From Treponema sp. (GTDB lineage Bacteria > Spirochaetota > Spirochaetia > Treponematales > Treponemataceae): a stretch of DNA of 64,000 bases. Shown piece by piece: positions 17,511-26,911 of this stretch. The stretch lies in NCBI GenBank assembly GCA_024402565.1, contig JAKSTM010000006.1, positions 22,229-86,228 of the forward strand, in the 5' to 3' direction. Position numbers and translations under genes: made by a program. The stretch's first letter is position 1. Every line of letters starts with the position of its first letter. The notes beneath the pieces were generated by a model that made no database searches, was not told the origin of the DNA, and saw nothing but the letters and a program-made list of their open reading frames with translations.

Positions 17511-20360
17511 TTATTTCTCAGGAACCAGGAATACTGACACATAATTGTCCGTATTCAGATATTTTACTGCTGTATCTCGGAGACTTTCAGGAGTAATCCA
17601 TGATGTGAGTTTTTCTGTGTCAGAAATAATCCACAAAGGTTCATAGGTATAAACCTGACTCGAACTGATTTTTCCTATCCACCATGAATTATGTCTCAAG
17701 CTTGATTCATGATTGCGGCGATAAGTTTCCTGAAGTTTTCCGATGTAATCTGCAGAAACAAGTTCTTTCTTCAGACGATCAAATTCTTTCAGAACTTCAT
17801 CTGTAAGTTCCTGACAGCGTCCCGGTTCACAGCCAAAACTGATTTCAACTCTGTAGTAGCGTTCAGGGTAACCGTCAACATAACCGCTGACATTTACACC
17901 ATAAGCGCCGCCCTTATCTTCGCGTATAACTTCGCGGAGACGGATATCAAGAAGGCTTGAAAGCTGGCTCATCATTGTGCTTTCATAAAAACCTTCTTCA
18001 AGTCCTGCAGAAACAGGAAGATTTCCTCCAACAGTAAGGAACACATATCCCTGATTATCCAGTCCTTTCTTTACAGTTTCAGAAACTTTTCCTTTAGGGA
18101 AATCATAATAAAGATATTTTGTTTCTTCTCTGTCTGATGTTGTTTTCAAAGTACCAAGATAAACTGCACATTCATCAATCAATTTCTTTTCATCAAAATC
18201 GCCGACAAAAATATATGTAAAATCAGCAGAGTTGGTGAATCTTTCACGATAAACTTTTTCCGCCTGTTCAGGAGTCATTTTTGAAACAAAGTCCAAATCA
18301 TAAGGAGCATGACGTTCATCATTAAAAAGCACTTCCCTAATTTTATCATTCAGAACTTCGAAAGGCTGGTTTCCATGATTCTTTGCAATTTCTTTTTCGC
18401 TCTGAATAAGGGTATTCCAGACATCTTTATCAAACTGAGGTTTTGTCATAAAAAGAGTGAGTAACTGAAGATATGTTTCAAAATCGGAAGTTTTGCATGA
18501 ACCTTTAAATACTTCATTTACTCCGCCAATATTGATATCGAAATTAACCTGCTTTGATGTCAGTTTTTTTACAAGCTGACTGTAAGACATTCCGTTAACA
18601 CCGGAATGGATTGCATAATTGATTGCCATGCGGGAAGACGGATAATCTTCATCGCTGACGTATGCGTTTCCGCCCTTACCTGTTACCTGAACGTTAATCA
18701 TCTGATTTTCAAAATCAGTTTTCTTTGCAATTACTTTAATGCCGTTTTCAAAAACATATTCTGTTGCACCAAGCTCAGGTAATTTTTTCTGACTTGCAAT
18801 TTTTCCTTTTCCTTTTGGACGGTCCATAAGGGAATCATCACCTGTATCATCTTCGTAGGCAGAAACATCAGCGTTTGTATAATTTTCCCAAAGATCCATA
18901 ATTTCAGCTTCAGAAGGAATATCTGTTACAGAATCCGGTGCCACTACTAAAAATTTACTTCCTCTTTCAGGGAAAAGATTTCTGATGACATCATTTACTT
19001 CATCCACTGTGATTTCAGGAAGGAAGCCAACAACCATATCATGATATTCATCATCGCCTACAGGAATTTTTCCATAAGAGTTTACGTAATTGATAATAAG
19101 TGAAGCGCGGTAATCTGAAGTACTTTTGTCTTTATTTGCATAAGCGGTTTCTGCACTATTAATAAAGCTTTCCTTCATGCGTTTCAATTCTGGTTCTGTA
19201 ACACCAAAAGTTTTAAGACGGTCATATTCATCAAAGAATTTTTTCAAAGCTTCAGTGAACATTCCTTCTTTCGGAACAACACCAAGATAATAATGCTGAG
19301 TCAGGTTCGTATAGGAAAGTTCACCAACTCCGGCTGCAAGCCATGCGGCGTCAGGAGTATTAGTAATTTCATTAAGGCGCTGATTTATAATTTCTGCTGC
19401 AATATCGATGGCAAAAAGTCTTCTCATTTCGCCAACAGTTTCTCTTGCATGGAAATCAGGAGTCTGAGCCATAATATTTATAACTGAATATTTCTGCTCA
19501 GGATCTTTATAAATGAGAATATCTTTTTTTGGATTATATGGAACTGTAAATGGTGAAACAGAAATCTTTTCTTCTGAAGCAGGAATGGAAGCAAATGTAT
19601 TTCTTACTGCTGTTTCAAGAACATCTTCTTCTGCATCTCCAACTACGATTACCGACATGATTTCAGGTCTGTACCATTTTTTATAGAAATCAAGAATGCG
19701 TTCACGGGAAATATTTGCGATAACATCCATACTTCCGATTGGAAGACGTTCTTCGAAACGGGAATCTGCAAGCAGGAACGGAATTTCCTTGTCGCTGATT
19801 CGTCCCTGAAGTCCCTGACGGAGGCGCCATTCTTCTGTAACAACACCACGTTCTTTTTCAATTTCTTCTGCTGGGAAAGTAATACCGCATGCCCAGTCTT
19901 TCAAAATAAGAAGTGCTGTTTCCAGCATTTTAGGATCATCAGCCGGGATTTCCAGTTTATAAACTGTTTCTTCAAAAGAAGTATAAGCATTCAGGTCTGC
20001 CCCGAAGTTCATACCGATTTTTTCAAAATAATCTACGATTGCTGATTTTTCGAAATGTTCTGTTCCGTTGAAAGCAAGGTGTTCAACAAAATGGGCAACA
20101 CCACGCTGATCCTCTTCTTCCATACAGGATCCGGCATTTACCACCAGACGAAGAACAATGCGGTTTTTAGGCTCGCTATTTTTCTGAACAAAGAAAGACA
20201 TTCCATTTTCAAGTTTTCCCTGTTTAATAGAAGAATCCATCGAAAGAGGAATATCATTTTTTACTGATTCTTTTTTTGTAGATGCACAGGAAATTATGCA
20301 CCCAAGTACCAGAACTATGGTAAAGACAAAAATTGACTTTAAGACATGATTTTTTTTCAT
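17511..20360 (-). CDS. M16-family zinc metalloprotease lipoprotein (PqqL-like)
   Basis: A 949-residue exported lipoprotein (lipobox near IISC, residues 22-25) with two M16 halves. The inverted zinc motif HFVEH is at residues 90-94, with a third-ligand Glu region at about 168-177 (EKERGVVTEEW); the C-terminal half (about 530-949) is the inactive M16_C-type lobe. It probably degrades peptides in the periplasm. An SD (GGAG) precedes the ATG, and the gene is followed by the importer operon, which may take up the released amino acids (inference). Confidence 0.9.
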   Translation of the reverse strand: MKKNHVLKSIFVFTIVLVLGCIISCASTKKESVKNDIPLSMDSSIKQGKLENGMSFFVQKNSEPKNRIVLRLVVNAGSCMEEEDQRGVAHFVEHLAFNGTEHFEKSAIVDYFEKIGMNFGADLNAYTSFEETVYKLEIPADDPKMLETALLILKDWACGITFPAEEIEKERGVVTEEWRLRQGLQGRISDKEIPFLLADSRFEERLPIGSMDVIANISRERILDFYKKWYRPEIMSVIVVGDAEEDVLETAVRNTFASIPASEEKISVSPFTVPYNPKKDILIYKDPEQKYSVINIMAQTPDFHARETVGEMRRLFAIDIAAEIINQRLNEITNTPDAAWLAAGVGELSYTNLTQHYYLGVVPKEGMFTEALKKFFDEYDRLKTFGVTEPELKRMKESFINSAETAYANKDKSTSDYRASLIINYVNSYGKIPVGDDEYHDMVVGFLPEITVDEVNDVIRNLFPERGSKFLVVAPDSVTDIPSEAEIMDLWENYTNADVSAYEDDTGDDSLMDRPKGKGKIASQKKLPELGATEYVFENGIKVIAKKTDFENQMINVQVTGKGGNAYVSDEDYPSSRMAINYAIHSGVNGMSYSQLVKKLTSKQVNFDINIGGVNEVFKGSCKTSDFETYLQLLTLFMTKPQFDKDVWNTLIQSEKEIAKNHGNQPFEVLNDKIREVLFNDERHAPYDLDFVSKMTPEQAEKVYRERFTNSADFTYIFVGDFDEKKLIDECAVYLGTLKTTSDREETKYLYYDFPKGKVSETVKKGLDNQGYVFLTVGGNLPVSAGLEEGFYESTMMSQLSSLLDIRLREVIREDKGGAYGVNVSGYVDGYPERYYRVEISFGCEPGRCQELTDEVLKEFDRLKKELVSADYIGKLQETYRRNHESSLRHNSWWIGKISSSQVYTYEPLWIISDTEKLTSWITPESLRDTAVKYLNTDNYVSVFLVPEK

Positions 20361-20444
20361 TCTAATTCTCCATAACTTTTAATATATAAAAATTATGGAG
20401 AAAAGAATTATTTAATACAATACTATTTTAGTACTAGTTTTATA

Positions 20445-21575
20445 CTAGATTTCTATCAGCTCGTATTCGCGGCTTCCTACCCCGATTTTTTCACTGTGAA
20501 CAAGAACCATTTCCCATTCAACATTAGGATGATTGTTCTTCCAGTGGTCCCCAAGATCTTTGAATCCCGGTTTGTGGATATTTTTTGCAAGGTCTCCGTT
20601 TGGAGTTGGAGTTGCCTTGCGGCAAAGATCTACACAAGCCTGATCAATGGCAACAGGATCAAATGATGCCAGCATACCGATATCCGGAAGAATTGGTGCA
20701 CCGTTTTCCTGATGACAGTCACAGTTTGGAGAAACATCACAAATCAGGTTGATGTGGAAGTTCGGACGACCGTCTACAACAGCCTGTGAATATTCTGCAA
20801 CGCGGATATTCAGATCTTTTACTGAATTGTTTTCTTTGAAAGAGATGGCGTCAAAGTTACAGGCACCAATACAGCGTCCGCATCCCAGACAGTTATTTGC
20901 ATTGATGCTCATCTTCTTTCTTGTTTCGTCAAAAATGAAGCCGTCATTTGCACACTGCTTTGCACAAAGCTTACAGCCACGGCACATTAATGGATCAATT
21001 GTTGGTTTTCCTGTAGCGTGCATGTCTTTTTTACCGGCGCGGGAACCACAGCCCATACCAAGATTCTTAAGAGCACCACCGAACCCCATTTCTTCATGAC
21101 CTTTGAAATGGTTCAGGGAAATAACGATATCAGCATCCATAATTGCACGGCCGATTTTTGCTGTTTTACACTGTTCCCCGTTTCTTACAGGAACTTCAAC
21201 ATCATCTGTACCTTTAAGACCGTCTCCAATCAGAATAGGACAGCCGACAGTTAATGGAGTAAAACCGTTCTGCCAGGCACATTCAAGGTGTTCCAGAGCA
21301 TTTTTGCGGTATCCAGGGTAAAGAGTGTTACAGTCTGTAAGGAAAGGTTTTCCTCCAAGACTTTTTACAATATCTACTACGACACGGGCATAATTTGGAC
21401 GAAGGAAACTTAAATTTCCAAGTTCACCGAAGTGAATCTTAATTGCAACAAATTTTCCGTTCATATCGATTTTGTCGATTCCGGCCTTACGGATAAGGTT
21501 TTCAAACTTCTTTGGAATTGGTGCTCCATACATTGGAGTAGTGAAATCTGTAAAATATACCTCTGGTTTAGACAT
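20445..21575 (-). CDS. DUF362 protein with 2x[4Fe-4S] ferredoxin domain
   Basis: A 376-residue DUF362-family protein: an N-terminal DUF362 region (GKFVAIKIHFGELGN, VISLNHFKGHEEMGFGGALKN) enclosing a ferredoxin insert at about 190-245 with two clusters, CRGCKLCAKQC and CLGCGRCIGAC. Redox role likely; partner unknown. I place the start at 21575 (MSKPEVYF) because AAGGGG sits seven bases upstream; a longer in-frame extension to 21737 lacks a ribosome site and is unconserved-looking. A small inverted repeat (ACTGAAAA/TTTTCAGT, about 21591-21613) lies in the leader. Confidence 0.85.
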   Translation of the reverse strand: MSKPEVYFTDFTTPMYGAPIPKKFENLIRKAGIDKIDMNGKFVAIKIHFGELGNLSFLRPNYARVVVDIVKSLGGKPFLTDCNTLYPGYRKNALEHLECAWQNGFTPLTVGCPILIGDGLKGTDDVEVPVRNGEQCKTAKIGRAIMDADIVISLNHFKGHEEMGFGGALKNLGMGCGSRAGKKDMHATGKPTIDPLMCRGCKLCAKQCANDGFIFDETRKKMSINANNCLGCGRCIGACNFDAISFKENNSVKDLNIRVAEYSQAVVDGRPNFHINLICDVSPNCDCHQENGAPILPDIGMLASFDPVAIDQACVDLCRKATPTPNGDLAKNIHKPGFKDLGDHWKNNHPNVEWEMVLVHSEKIGVGSREYELIEI

Positions 21576-21737
21576 TTCTAACCCCTTAACTGAAAATAAT
21601 ACTTTTTCAGTATATACCATATCATCTAGTTCCATAAAATATAAAAAAACGTTATTTCTTCGCTCTAATTTTCCTAGACATTTTGGAGATTTGGGAGTAT
21701 CATACTTATTGATAAATTTTTTGGAGGATTTACACAT

Positions 21738-23852
21738 ATGGCAAAATTCAGATTTAACTTGGGCGTAAAAATTGTCCTTTTAGTTACAATTCTTCTGGTT
21801 TTATCAAATCTCTTTATTGGTACAGATGCAGTTAAGCTCTCTATAAAGAACTTCAGCACACTTACAGAAAAAACATTGATGCAATCCGCTGATATTGTTA
21901 GCTATCAAATCCAAGACTTCACAGATACACAATTTACACTTCTTGATGCTCTTGCAAATGTTGATATGATTAAACGTACTGACATCGATTTAAAAGATAA
22001 ATGTGATCAGCTTCGTACCATCATCAACATTGATACTGCAAAATACGAAAATATTGCGTTCTATGATGCAACCGGAAGTACATATAAAGCAGATGGTTCT
22101 ACTATGAGCCTGGCTACAAGCCCTTATTTCAAAGCAGCAATGCAGGGCCAGCGCTATATTTCAGCACCTGCTTTAAATCCACATACAGGAACAGTACTCA
22201 TGTTCTTTGCAGTACCGGTTCGAAGCAACTCAGGAGAAGTAATCGGGGCTATGGTTTCCGTACTTAAGGGAAATCCTATTTCCGACATCATCGCTCGTAT
22301 TGATATTGGTGGTGGCCTTCACCCTGTTGTAATTGACCTTATTTCCAGCAATTACGTTGCCTTTGCAAACGAAGTTGCTGAAGGACAGGAAGACAGCCAA
22401 GACTCTCTGGACCCTAACAGTGACATTATGAAGGTTTTCAACAACCTCTTCTCTGGAAAATCAGGTGTTGCAAGTTTCTATAACCCAATGATGGGAATGA
22501 AAGTTTATGCAAGTTACCGTCCTATCGACATAGACAATCCATTTGGTTGTACAACTCCATGGACTGTATTCTGTCCTGCCCCTTACGATGTTTACTTCGG
22601 TGGGCTGAAAGCTCTCCGAACAAGTGTATTCGGAACATTGGTCGTATTCCTTATTCTTGGTTTAGTTATTGGAATTGTTTTAGTACGCTTCATGATTAAG
22701 CCAGTTCGTACTGTAAAGGAAACAATTAGCGGCATCGCTTCAGGAAATGCAGACCTTACAAAACGTATCGCTATTTCTACAAATGACGAAGTTGGCGACG
22801 TTGTAAAAAGCTTCAACCAGTTCACAGAAAAACTTCAGTCTATTATCGCCCAGGTCAAGATTTCAAAAGATTCCCTTGTTTTGGCCGGTTCTGATCTGGA
22901 ATCCAGCTCACAAGATACAGTTTCTTCAATAGAACAGATTATTTCAGGACTTGAAGGCATGTTGTCTCAGATCCAGAATCAGAACAACTCTGTTACAGAA
23001 ACTGCAGGTGCCGTAAACCAGATTGCATCCAACATTGAATCTCTGGACCGCATGATTGAAACTCAGGGACGTGGTATTTTGGAAGCTTCTTCTGCCGTAG
23101 AAGAAATGGTTGGAAACATCAATTCTGTAACAAACTCTATGGACAAAATGGCCAACTCATTCAATGAACTTTCTGTTCAGGCTACTCAAGGAGAACGAAT
23201 CCAGAAAAACGCAAGCGATAAAATCGAACTTATCAAAAAACAGAGTAACTCTTTGCAGGAAGCAAACGTTGCCATTACATCTATTGCAAGCCAGACAAAT
23301 CTCCTTGCTATGAACGCTGCAATCGAAGCTGCACACGCAGGTGAAGCCGGAAAAGGATTTGCCGTTGTTGCTGACGAAATCCGTAAACTTTCTGAAACTT
23401 CTGCAATTCAGTCAAAGAAGATTGGGGAAGAATTAAAAGCAATCGTAACTTCTATCGAAGCTATGGTTCAGGCTTCTATAGAATCAAGCAATGCATTCAA
23501 TGCTGTAAACGGAAAAATCAGTGAAACAGATGAACTGGTTCGTCAGATAAAAGGTGCAATGGAAGAACAAACTCAGGGATCAATCCAGATTTCTCAGGTT
23601 CTCCGCACAATGAATGACAGCTCTCTTGAAGTACGTACAGCAAGTCAGGAAATGGCAATCGGAAACAAAACTGTTCTTGAAGAAATCCAGCGCCTGCAGG
23701 GAACAACAACTGGTATCAAAGACAGCGTTGACGAAATGTCTCTTGGTGCTCGTAAAATCGCAGAAACAAGTGAAGCTCTGAATCTGATTGTTGAAAAAAT
23801 CAATGGATCAATTTCAGACATCGGTGAACAGGTAGACCAGTTCACTGTATAA
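21738..23852 (+). CDS. Methyl-accepting chemotaxis protein
   Basis: A 704-residue chemoreceptor: transmembrane helix at about 12-30, a periplasmic dCache-type sensor (about 35-290; [18 protein letters not shown]), second helix about 295-320, HAMP (about 320-375), and a cytoplasmic signalling domain with the hairpin-tip sequence [37 protein letters not shown]. It signals through CheW/CheA to flagella. GGAGG precedes the ATG. The shared tip fits spirochaete motility. Confidence 0.96.
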   Translation: MAKFRFNLGVKIVLLVTILLVLSNLFIGTDAVKLSIKNFSTLTEKTLMQSADIVSYQIQDFTDTQFTLLDALANVDMIKRTDIDLKDKCDQLRTIINIDTAKYENIAFYDATGSTYKADGSTMSLATSPYFKAAMQGQRYISAPALNPHTGTVLMFFAVPVRSNSGEVIGAMVSVLKGNPISDIIARIDIGGGLHPVVIDLISSNYVAFANEVAEGQEDSQDSLDPNSDIMKVFNNLFSGKSGVASFYNPMMGMKVYASYRPIDIDNPFGCTTPWTVFCPAPYDVYFGGLKALRTSVFGTLVVFLILGLVIGIVLVRFMIKPVRTVKETISGIASGNADLTKRIAISTNDEVGDVVKSFNQFTEKLQSIIAQVKISKDSLVLAGSDLESSSQDTVSSIEQIISGLEGMLSQIQNQNNSVTETAGAVNQIASNIESLDRMIETQGRGILEASSAVEEMVGNINSVTNSMDKMANSFNELSVQATQGERIQKNASDKIELIKKQSNSLQEANVAITSIASQTNLLAMNAAIEAAHAGEAGKGFAVVADEIRKLSETSAIQSKKIGEELKAIVTSIEAMVQASIESSNAFNAVNGKISETDELVRQIKGAMEEQTQGSIQISQVLRTMNDSSLEVRTASQEMAIGNKTVLEEIQRLQGTTTGIKDSVDEMSLGARKIAETSEALNLIVEKINGSISDIGEQVDQFTV

Positions 23853-23867
23853 AAACAGATTGAACTA

Positions 23868-23900
23868 AAATGGTCCCTGAGCTTGTCGAAGGGACCATTT
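23868..23900. repeat. Dispersed palindromic repeat, copy 1
   Basis: Hairpin TGGTCCCTGAG-CTTGTCG-AAGGGACCA type element following the chemoreceptor. Same family as copies at 26290-26330, 27741-27799, 31643-31712 and 60682-60704; the core CTTCGACA(A/G)GCTCAGGG appears in many bacterial genomes. Confidence 0.8.
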
Positions 23901-23912
23901 GATTAAATCAGA

Positions 23913-23958
23913 TAAAAAAAACGGGGTAACAAACATTTGTTACCCCGTTTTTTTTTTA
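23913..23958. terminator. Bidirectional rho-independent terminator
   Basis: ACGGGGTAACAAA and its complement TTTGTTACCCCGT flank a short loop, with A-run before and T-run after, serving the convergent chemoreceptor and GH51 genes. Confidence 0.9.
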
Positions 23959-23979
23959 ATCAAACTGTATCAACAAAAA

Positions 23980-25971
23980 TTAACACAGAACAATCACACT
24001 GAATGAATTCTTTTTCAGTGCCACTTTACCGCAGAAAGCTTTTTCTTCACCTTCAACAATTGTCACATTTTCAGGCTTTTCAAAAGAGTTCACATCACCC
24101 TTTTCTCCGCCGCCAACGAAAATCACCTTCTGTGTTTTAAAATCAAAACCTGCGCTTCCAAGTTCAATTTCAACATCACTATCATTTACGTTTGCAACTT
24201 TCAGAAATACAGTGCCGTCATCCTTAATACTTGGATTATAGTAGATGCCCTTTTCATAAAGAGCCTTCTGTTCATTCTTTGTATCCAAAGTCCAGTTTCC
24301 TGTATAATTTCCATACATTCTCTGAATCAAATAACTCGGTGTACCATAGGCCATTTCATCGTTGAACCAGATCATATCCGGTGACCACTGAGTATAACCC
24401 ATGCGTGCAAAAAGTGGCGCATAACTTGCAAGAACAACAACATCAGCGTTACGTTCGACACCTGTCATAAATGCAGCTTCGCAAACAGCGCCTTCCAGTG
24501 TATTCAGGTTCGGATTATTAAAACTTCCGCTTCCTTCAGGATGAGCTGCATATTCACCGGCAAAAACTTTTACGTTCCTATCATAGTTATCGTAGAAATC
24601 CAGATGTTCAAGGAACCACTTTGGAGGCATATAGTAATGTTCATCAACAGCATATGCAAAGTTTGAATTTGTTTTTGCCTGCTTACGAATAAAATCCCAC
24701 TGCAGATTGAACTGAGGCCACTGTACACTGTCTACGCTAGGACCTGCAGAACCAATCAGTTTAATTTCAGGATACTTTGCATGAATTGCTTTTTCAAATG
24801 CACTGTAACGGTCCAGGAAACGGTTATCCTTTGTTTCCCACTGTTCGTTACCGATTCCCATAAGTTCAAGATTAAATGGTTCCGGGTGTCCAAGTTCTGC
24901 ACGAACCTTCCCCCATTCAGAATCTACAGGCCCGTTTGCAAATTCAACAAGGTCAACGGCATCCTGAACATACTGTTCAAATTCTTCAGAATCAACATCA
25001 ACCATTTCAAAACTCTGAAACTGACAGGCAAGCCCCACATTCATAACAGGAAGAGCCTTACAGCCAAGCTTTTCACAAAGAAGAAAGTATTCGTAATATC
25101 CCATTCCAAGTGTCTGATTGTAATTCGGATAACATTCAGGGCCAGTATACCCTTCAACCTTTTGCCATGAATGATGGACAGCCCAACGGCTCCAGTTATG
25201 ATTTCTATGAACCAAAGGTTTTAGTGTGTTTTTAAAGTTATAGCGTGCATCCAGTGTTGCCCCTTCAATTACACAACCGCCTGGAAAGCGGATAAAGCCC
25301 GGATGGATTTTATCAAGAAGATCAAACAAATCTTTTCTGAAAAGTCCACAAACTGCATCGCCTGGAATCATGGAAATAAAATCAAATTCCACAACGCCCG
25401 CTCCGCTTAAAGAAATTGTAAACTGACCAAAGCGAAGGTCTCTTTCTGCAGTCAGAACAGTTTCATACTTTTTCCAGAAACAGCGTGCTTCCTTATGATT
25501 TTTCTCAAGACTGATTTCAGCCTTTGCCGCAGCGTTTCCCTCTTTATCAAGAACAGAAACAATTACGCTTTCTACCTGTTCAGGATTAAAAAGATTTCGT
25601 GCATAAAAAGAAACATTGTAAGTCATACCTTTTTTAAGGCAGATTCCGTCATAAGCTTTATTTGAGAAACCGTCTCCAGCCCCGCTTGATGTAAAACGAA
25701 GATAGTGCGGATTTTCCTGTGCCAGAGGACTTCCGCTCACCACTTTCATCTGACCGTTTCCTACAGGACTCCAGCCATAAAGGTAATCAGGTTCTGTAAA
25801 CCAGTCCCCTTTATTCATACCCCCAAAACACTTCAGGTTTTCAAAATTACGGTTTTCAATAAGTTCGGCATAAAGTCCGCCATCAGCGCCATAGTTTATG
25901 TCTTCAAAAAACAGGCCTGTCATATCCGGCTGGATAGCGGCTTTTTTAGAATTATAAAGATTAATTGTCAT
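23980..25971 (-). CDS. GH51 alpha-L-arabinofuranosidase
   Basis: A 663-residue GH51 enzyme that trims arabinose from arabinoxylan or arabinan. N-terminal MTGLFFEDINYGADGGLYAE, a CBM4_9-like insert at about 70-200, catalytic barrel with acid/base Glu376 in GIGNEQWE and nucleophile Glu473 in AGEYAAH, and a C-terminal beta domain. No signal peptide, so it probably acts on imported oligosaccharides. TATAAT (complement of 25981-25986) lies nine bases before the ATG without a ribosome site. It complements the GH43 enzyme at 60465. Confidence 0.93.
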   Translation of the reverse strand: MTINLYNSKKAAIQPDMTGLFFEDINYGADGGLYAELIENRNFENLKCFGGMNKGDWFTEPDYLYGWSPVGNGQMKVVSGSPLAQENPHYLRFTSSGAGDGFSNKAYDGICLKKGMTYNVSFYARNLFNPEQVESVIVSVLDKEGNAAAKAEISLEKNHKEARCFWKKYETVLTAERDLRFGQFTISLSGAGVVEFDFISMIPGDAVCGLFRKDLFDLLDKIHPGFIRFPGGCVIEGATLDARYNFKNTLKPLVHRNHNWSRWAVHHSWQKVEGYTGPECYPNYNQTLGMGYYEYFLLCEKLGCKALPVMNVGLACQFQSFEMVDVDSEEFEQYVQDAVDLVEFANGPVDSEWGKVRAELGHPEPFNLELMGIGNEQWETKDNRFLDRYSAFEKAIHAKYPEIKLIGSAGPSVDSVQWPQFNLQWDFIRKQAKTNSNFAYAVDEHYYMPPKWFLEHLDFYDNYDRNVKVFAGEYAAHPEGSGSFNNPNLNTLEGAVCEAAFMTGVERNADVVVLASYAPLFARMGYTQWSPDMIWFNDEMAYGTPSYLIQRMYGNYTGNWTLDTKNEQKALYEKGIYYNPSIKDDGTVFLKVANVNDSDVEIELGSAGFDFKTQKVIFVGGGEKGDVNSFEKPENVTIVEGEEKAFCGKVALKKNSFSVIVLC

Positions 25972-26029
25972 AATGATTTTATTATATTGCGGTTTTTGTA
26001 TTTTATCTTTAACAAATTTACTGAAAGGT

Positions 26030-26270
26030 GTGTAAGGTCGCTTGCGACCGGTGTCCTATAGCAAAGCGTAAAAAAAAACTGTCGTCTAAGACAAGCTTCG
26101 TGAGACTGACACGATTCGCCGCTACGGTCGTAAACGTCCTGTTTACTCCCTCTGCGGCGCCTGCGTTCACTAAGTTTGCCGTCCATGGCAAACTTCCGGA
26201 AAAACGCTCCGCACTGCTCGCCTTTTTCCCGTCGCTCACTGCGGTTCGAATCGTGATTTATTTATTTCTT
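26030..26270. repeat. GC-rich gene-free segment with tRNA 3'-end relic
   Basis: Part of the gene-free stretch 25972-26368. It holds small palindromes (GGTCGC-TT-GCGACC at 26037-26050) and a GC content well above its flanks. At 26086-26118 it carries a copy of the 3' end and terminator flank of the tRNA-Arg gene found at 26354-26386. Open frames here have no ribosome site or recognisable protein and I do not call them genes. Confidence 0.5.
26086..26118 (-). other. tRNA-Arg 3'-end duplication (attachment-site-like relic)
   Basis: The 33 bases match 26354-26386 at all but two positions: the last 18 bases of the tRNA-Arg gene plus its downstream hairpin. The upstream A-run and degenerate hairpin at 26071-26097 also resemble the real terminator. 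Direct repeats of a tRNA 3' end flanking foreign DNA are the usual scar of site-specific integration; here only about 235 bases lie between them, with no integrase. Confidence 0.65.
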
Positions 26271-26289
26271 TATAATCTGTTTAAAATCA

Positions 26290-26330
26290 AATGGGCCCTT
26301 CGACCCTTCGACAAGCTCAGGGACCATTTG
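26290..26330. repeat. Dispersed palindromic repeat, copy 2
   Basis: Palindrome AAATGGGCCCTTCGACCC-TTCGACAAGCTCAGGGACCATTT with one internal CCCTTCGA duplication, same family as copy 1. Confidence 0.8.
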
Positions 26331-26336
26331 TTTAAA

Positions 26337-26366
26337 ATAAAAAAGCCTGTCATCTTAGACAGGCTT
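26337..26366 (-). terminator. Terminator of the tRNA cluster
   Basis: On the minus strand AGCCTGTC-TAAGAT-GACAGGCT followed by a T-run, directly after tRNA-Arg. Confidence 0.9.
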
Positions 26367-26368
26367 CG

Positions 26369-26443
26369 TGAGACTGACACGATTCGAACGTGCGACCCCC
26401 ACCTCCGCAGGGTGGTGCTCTAATCCAGCTGAGCTACAATCTC
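26369..26443 (-). tRNA. tRNA-Arg, anticodon GCG
   Basis: Cloverleaf: acceptor GAGATTG/CAGTCTC, D-stem GCTC/GAGC, anticodon stem CCACC/GGTGG with loop CTGCGGA, T-arm GCACG-TTCGAAT-CGTGT, discriminator A. The anticodon reads GCG (codons CGC/CGU). Most bacteria use ACG, deaminated to inosine, for these codons. CCA is not encoded. Last gene of a three-tRNA transcript. Confidence 0.88.
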
Positions 26444-26468
26444 ATACTCGCTTTTGGAAAAGCGAAAG

Positions 26469-26553
26469 CGGAGAAGACAAGAGTTGAACTTGCTAGGCGC
26501 TTGCGCAACCGACAGATTAGCAATCTGTTGCCTTACCGTTCGGCCACTTCTCC
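26469..26553 (-). tRNA. tRNA-Ser, anticodon GCT
   Basis: Class II tRNA with long variable arm. Acceptor GGAGAAG/CTTCTCC, anticodon arm CAGAT-TGCTA-ATCTG giving GCT (codons AGC/AGU), discriminator G. Middle gene of the cluster. Confidence 0.93.
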
Positions 26554-26570
26554 AAAAAACAAAAAAAAAG

Positions 26571-26656
26571 CGGAGCGAGAGGGATTCGAACCCCCGTACT
26601 CTTGCGAGTAAACGGTTTTCAAGACCGCCCCAGTACGACCGCTTTGGTATCGCTCC
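26571..26656 (-). tRNA. tRNA-Ser, anticodon TGA
   Basis: Class II tRNA: acceptor GGAGCGA/TCGCTCC, anticodon loop CTTGAAA (TGA, codons UCN), long variable arm TACTCGCAAGAGTA, T-loop TTCGAAT, discriminator G. First gene of the cluster, just downstream of a strong promoter. Confidence 0.94.
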
Positions 26657-26666
26657 AATTGAAAAT

Positions 26667-26695
26667 ATATTATTCCTTTTATAAAAAAGTGTCAA
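26667..26695 (-). promoter_or_regulatory. Sigma-70-type promoter of the tRNA cluster
   Basis: On the minus strand TTGACA (complement of 26690-26695), a 17-base spacer and TAATAT (complement of 26667-26672). Start expected about seven bases on, just before tRNA-Ser(TGA). Confidence 0.88.
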
Positions 26696-26762
26696 TAGCA
26701 GAAAATCTTTTTTTTTAATAATTTTTGCGGGATTTCTTTCAATCGGAGTGGATTTTCTTTCC

Positions 26763-26791
26763 TTGAATTAAGTCCCAGAATTTGATAATAT
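26763..26791 (+). promoter_or_regulatory. Promoter of the SRP RNA gene
   Basis: TTGAAT (26763-26768), 17-base spacer, TAATAT (26786-26791); transcription expected near 26800, where the SRP RNA 5' strand begins. Confidence 0.82.
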
Positions 26792-26800
26792 TATTTCATT

Positions 26801-26900
26801 GGTCAGGTGCTTTGCAAAGCGTCTCTTCAAAACCCCGCCAGAGGAGGAATCCAGCAACGGTATGATGAGATTCTTGTGCAGAGATTACCTGGCCTTTTTT
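26801..26900 (+). ncRNA. ffs: Small bacterial signal recognition particle RNA (4.5S)
   Basis: The 5' end GGTCAGGT pairs with the 3' end ACCTGGCC, directly followed by six T. The middle forms a long hairpin topped by CCAG-A-GGA-GGAA-TCC-AGCAACGG: a GGAA tetraloop on a short stem with the CAG / AGCA internal loops where Ffh binds. Length of about 95-100 nt fits the Alu-less bacterial form. The RNA should pair with Ffh and FtsY in co-translational membrane targeting. A good promoter lies directly upstream. Its 3' end is 12 bases from the convergent vapC stop. Confidence 0.85.
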
Positions 26901-26911
26901 ATTGCCTGCGG

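Noticed and set aside
21576..21737. 54-residue N-terminal extension of the DUF362 protein
   Set aside because: The internal ATG at 21575 has AAGGGG at proper spacing; the extension has none and covers the chemoreceptor leader.
26028..26423. 131-codon plus-strand frame over the tRNA-Arg region
   Set aside because: Runs through the tRNA relic, repeat copy and tRNA gene, has no ribosome site and codes for no recognisable protein.
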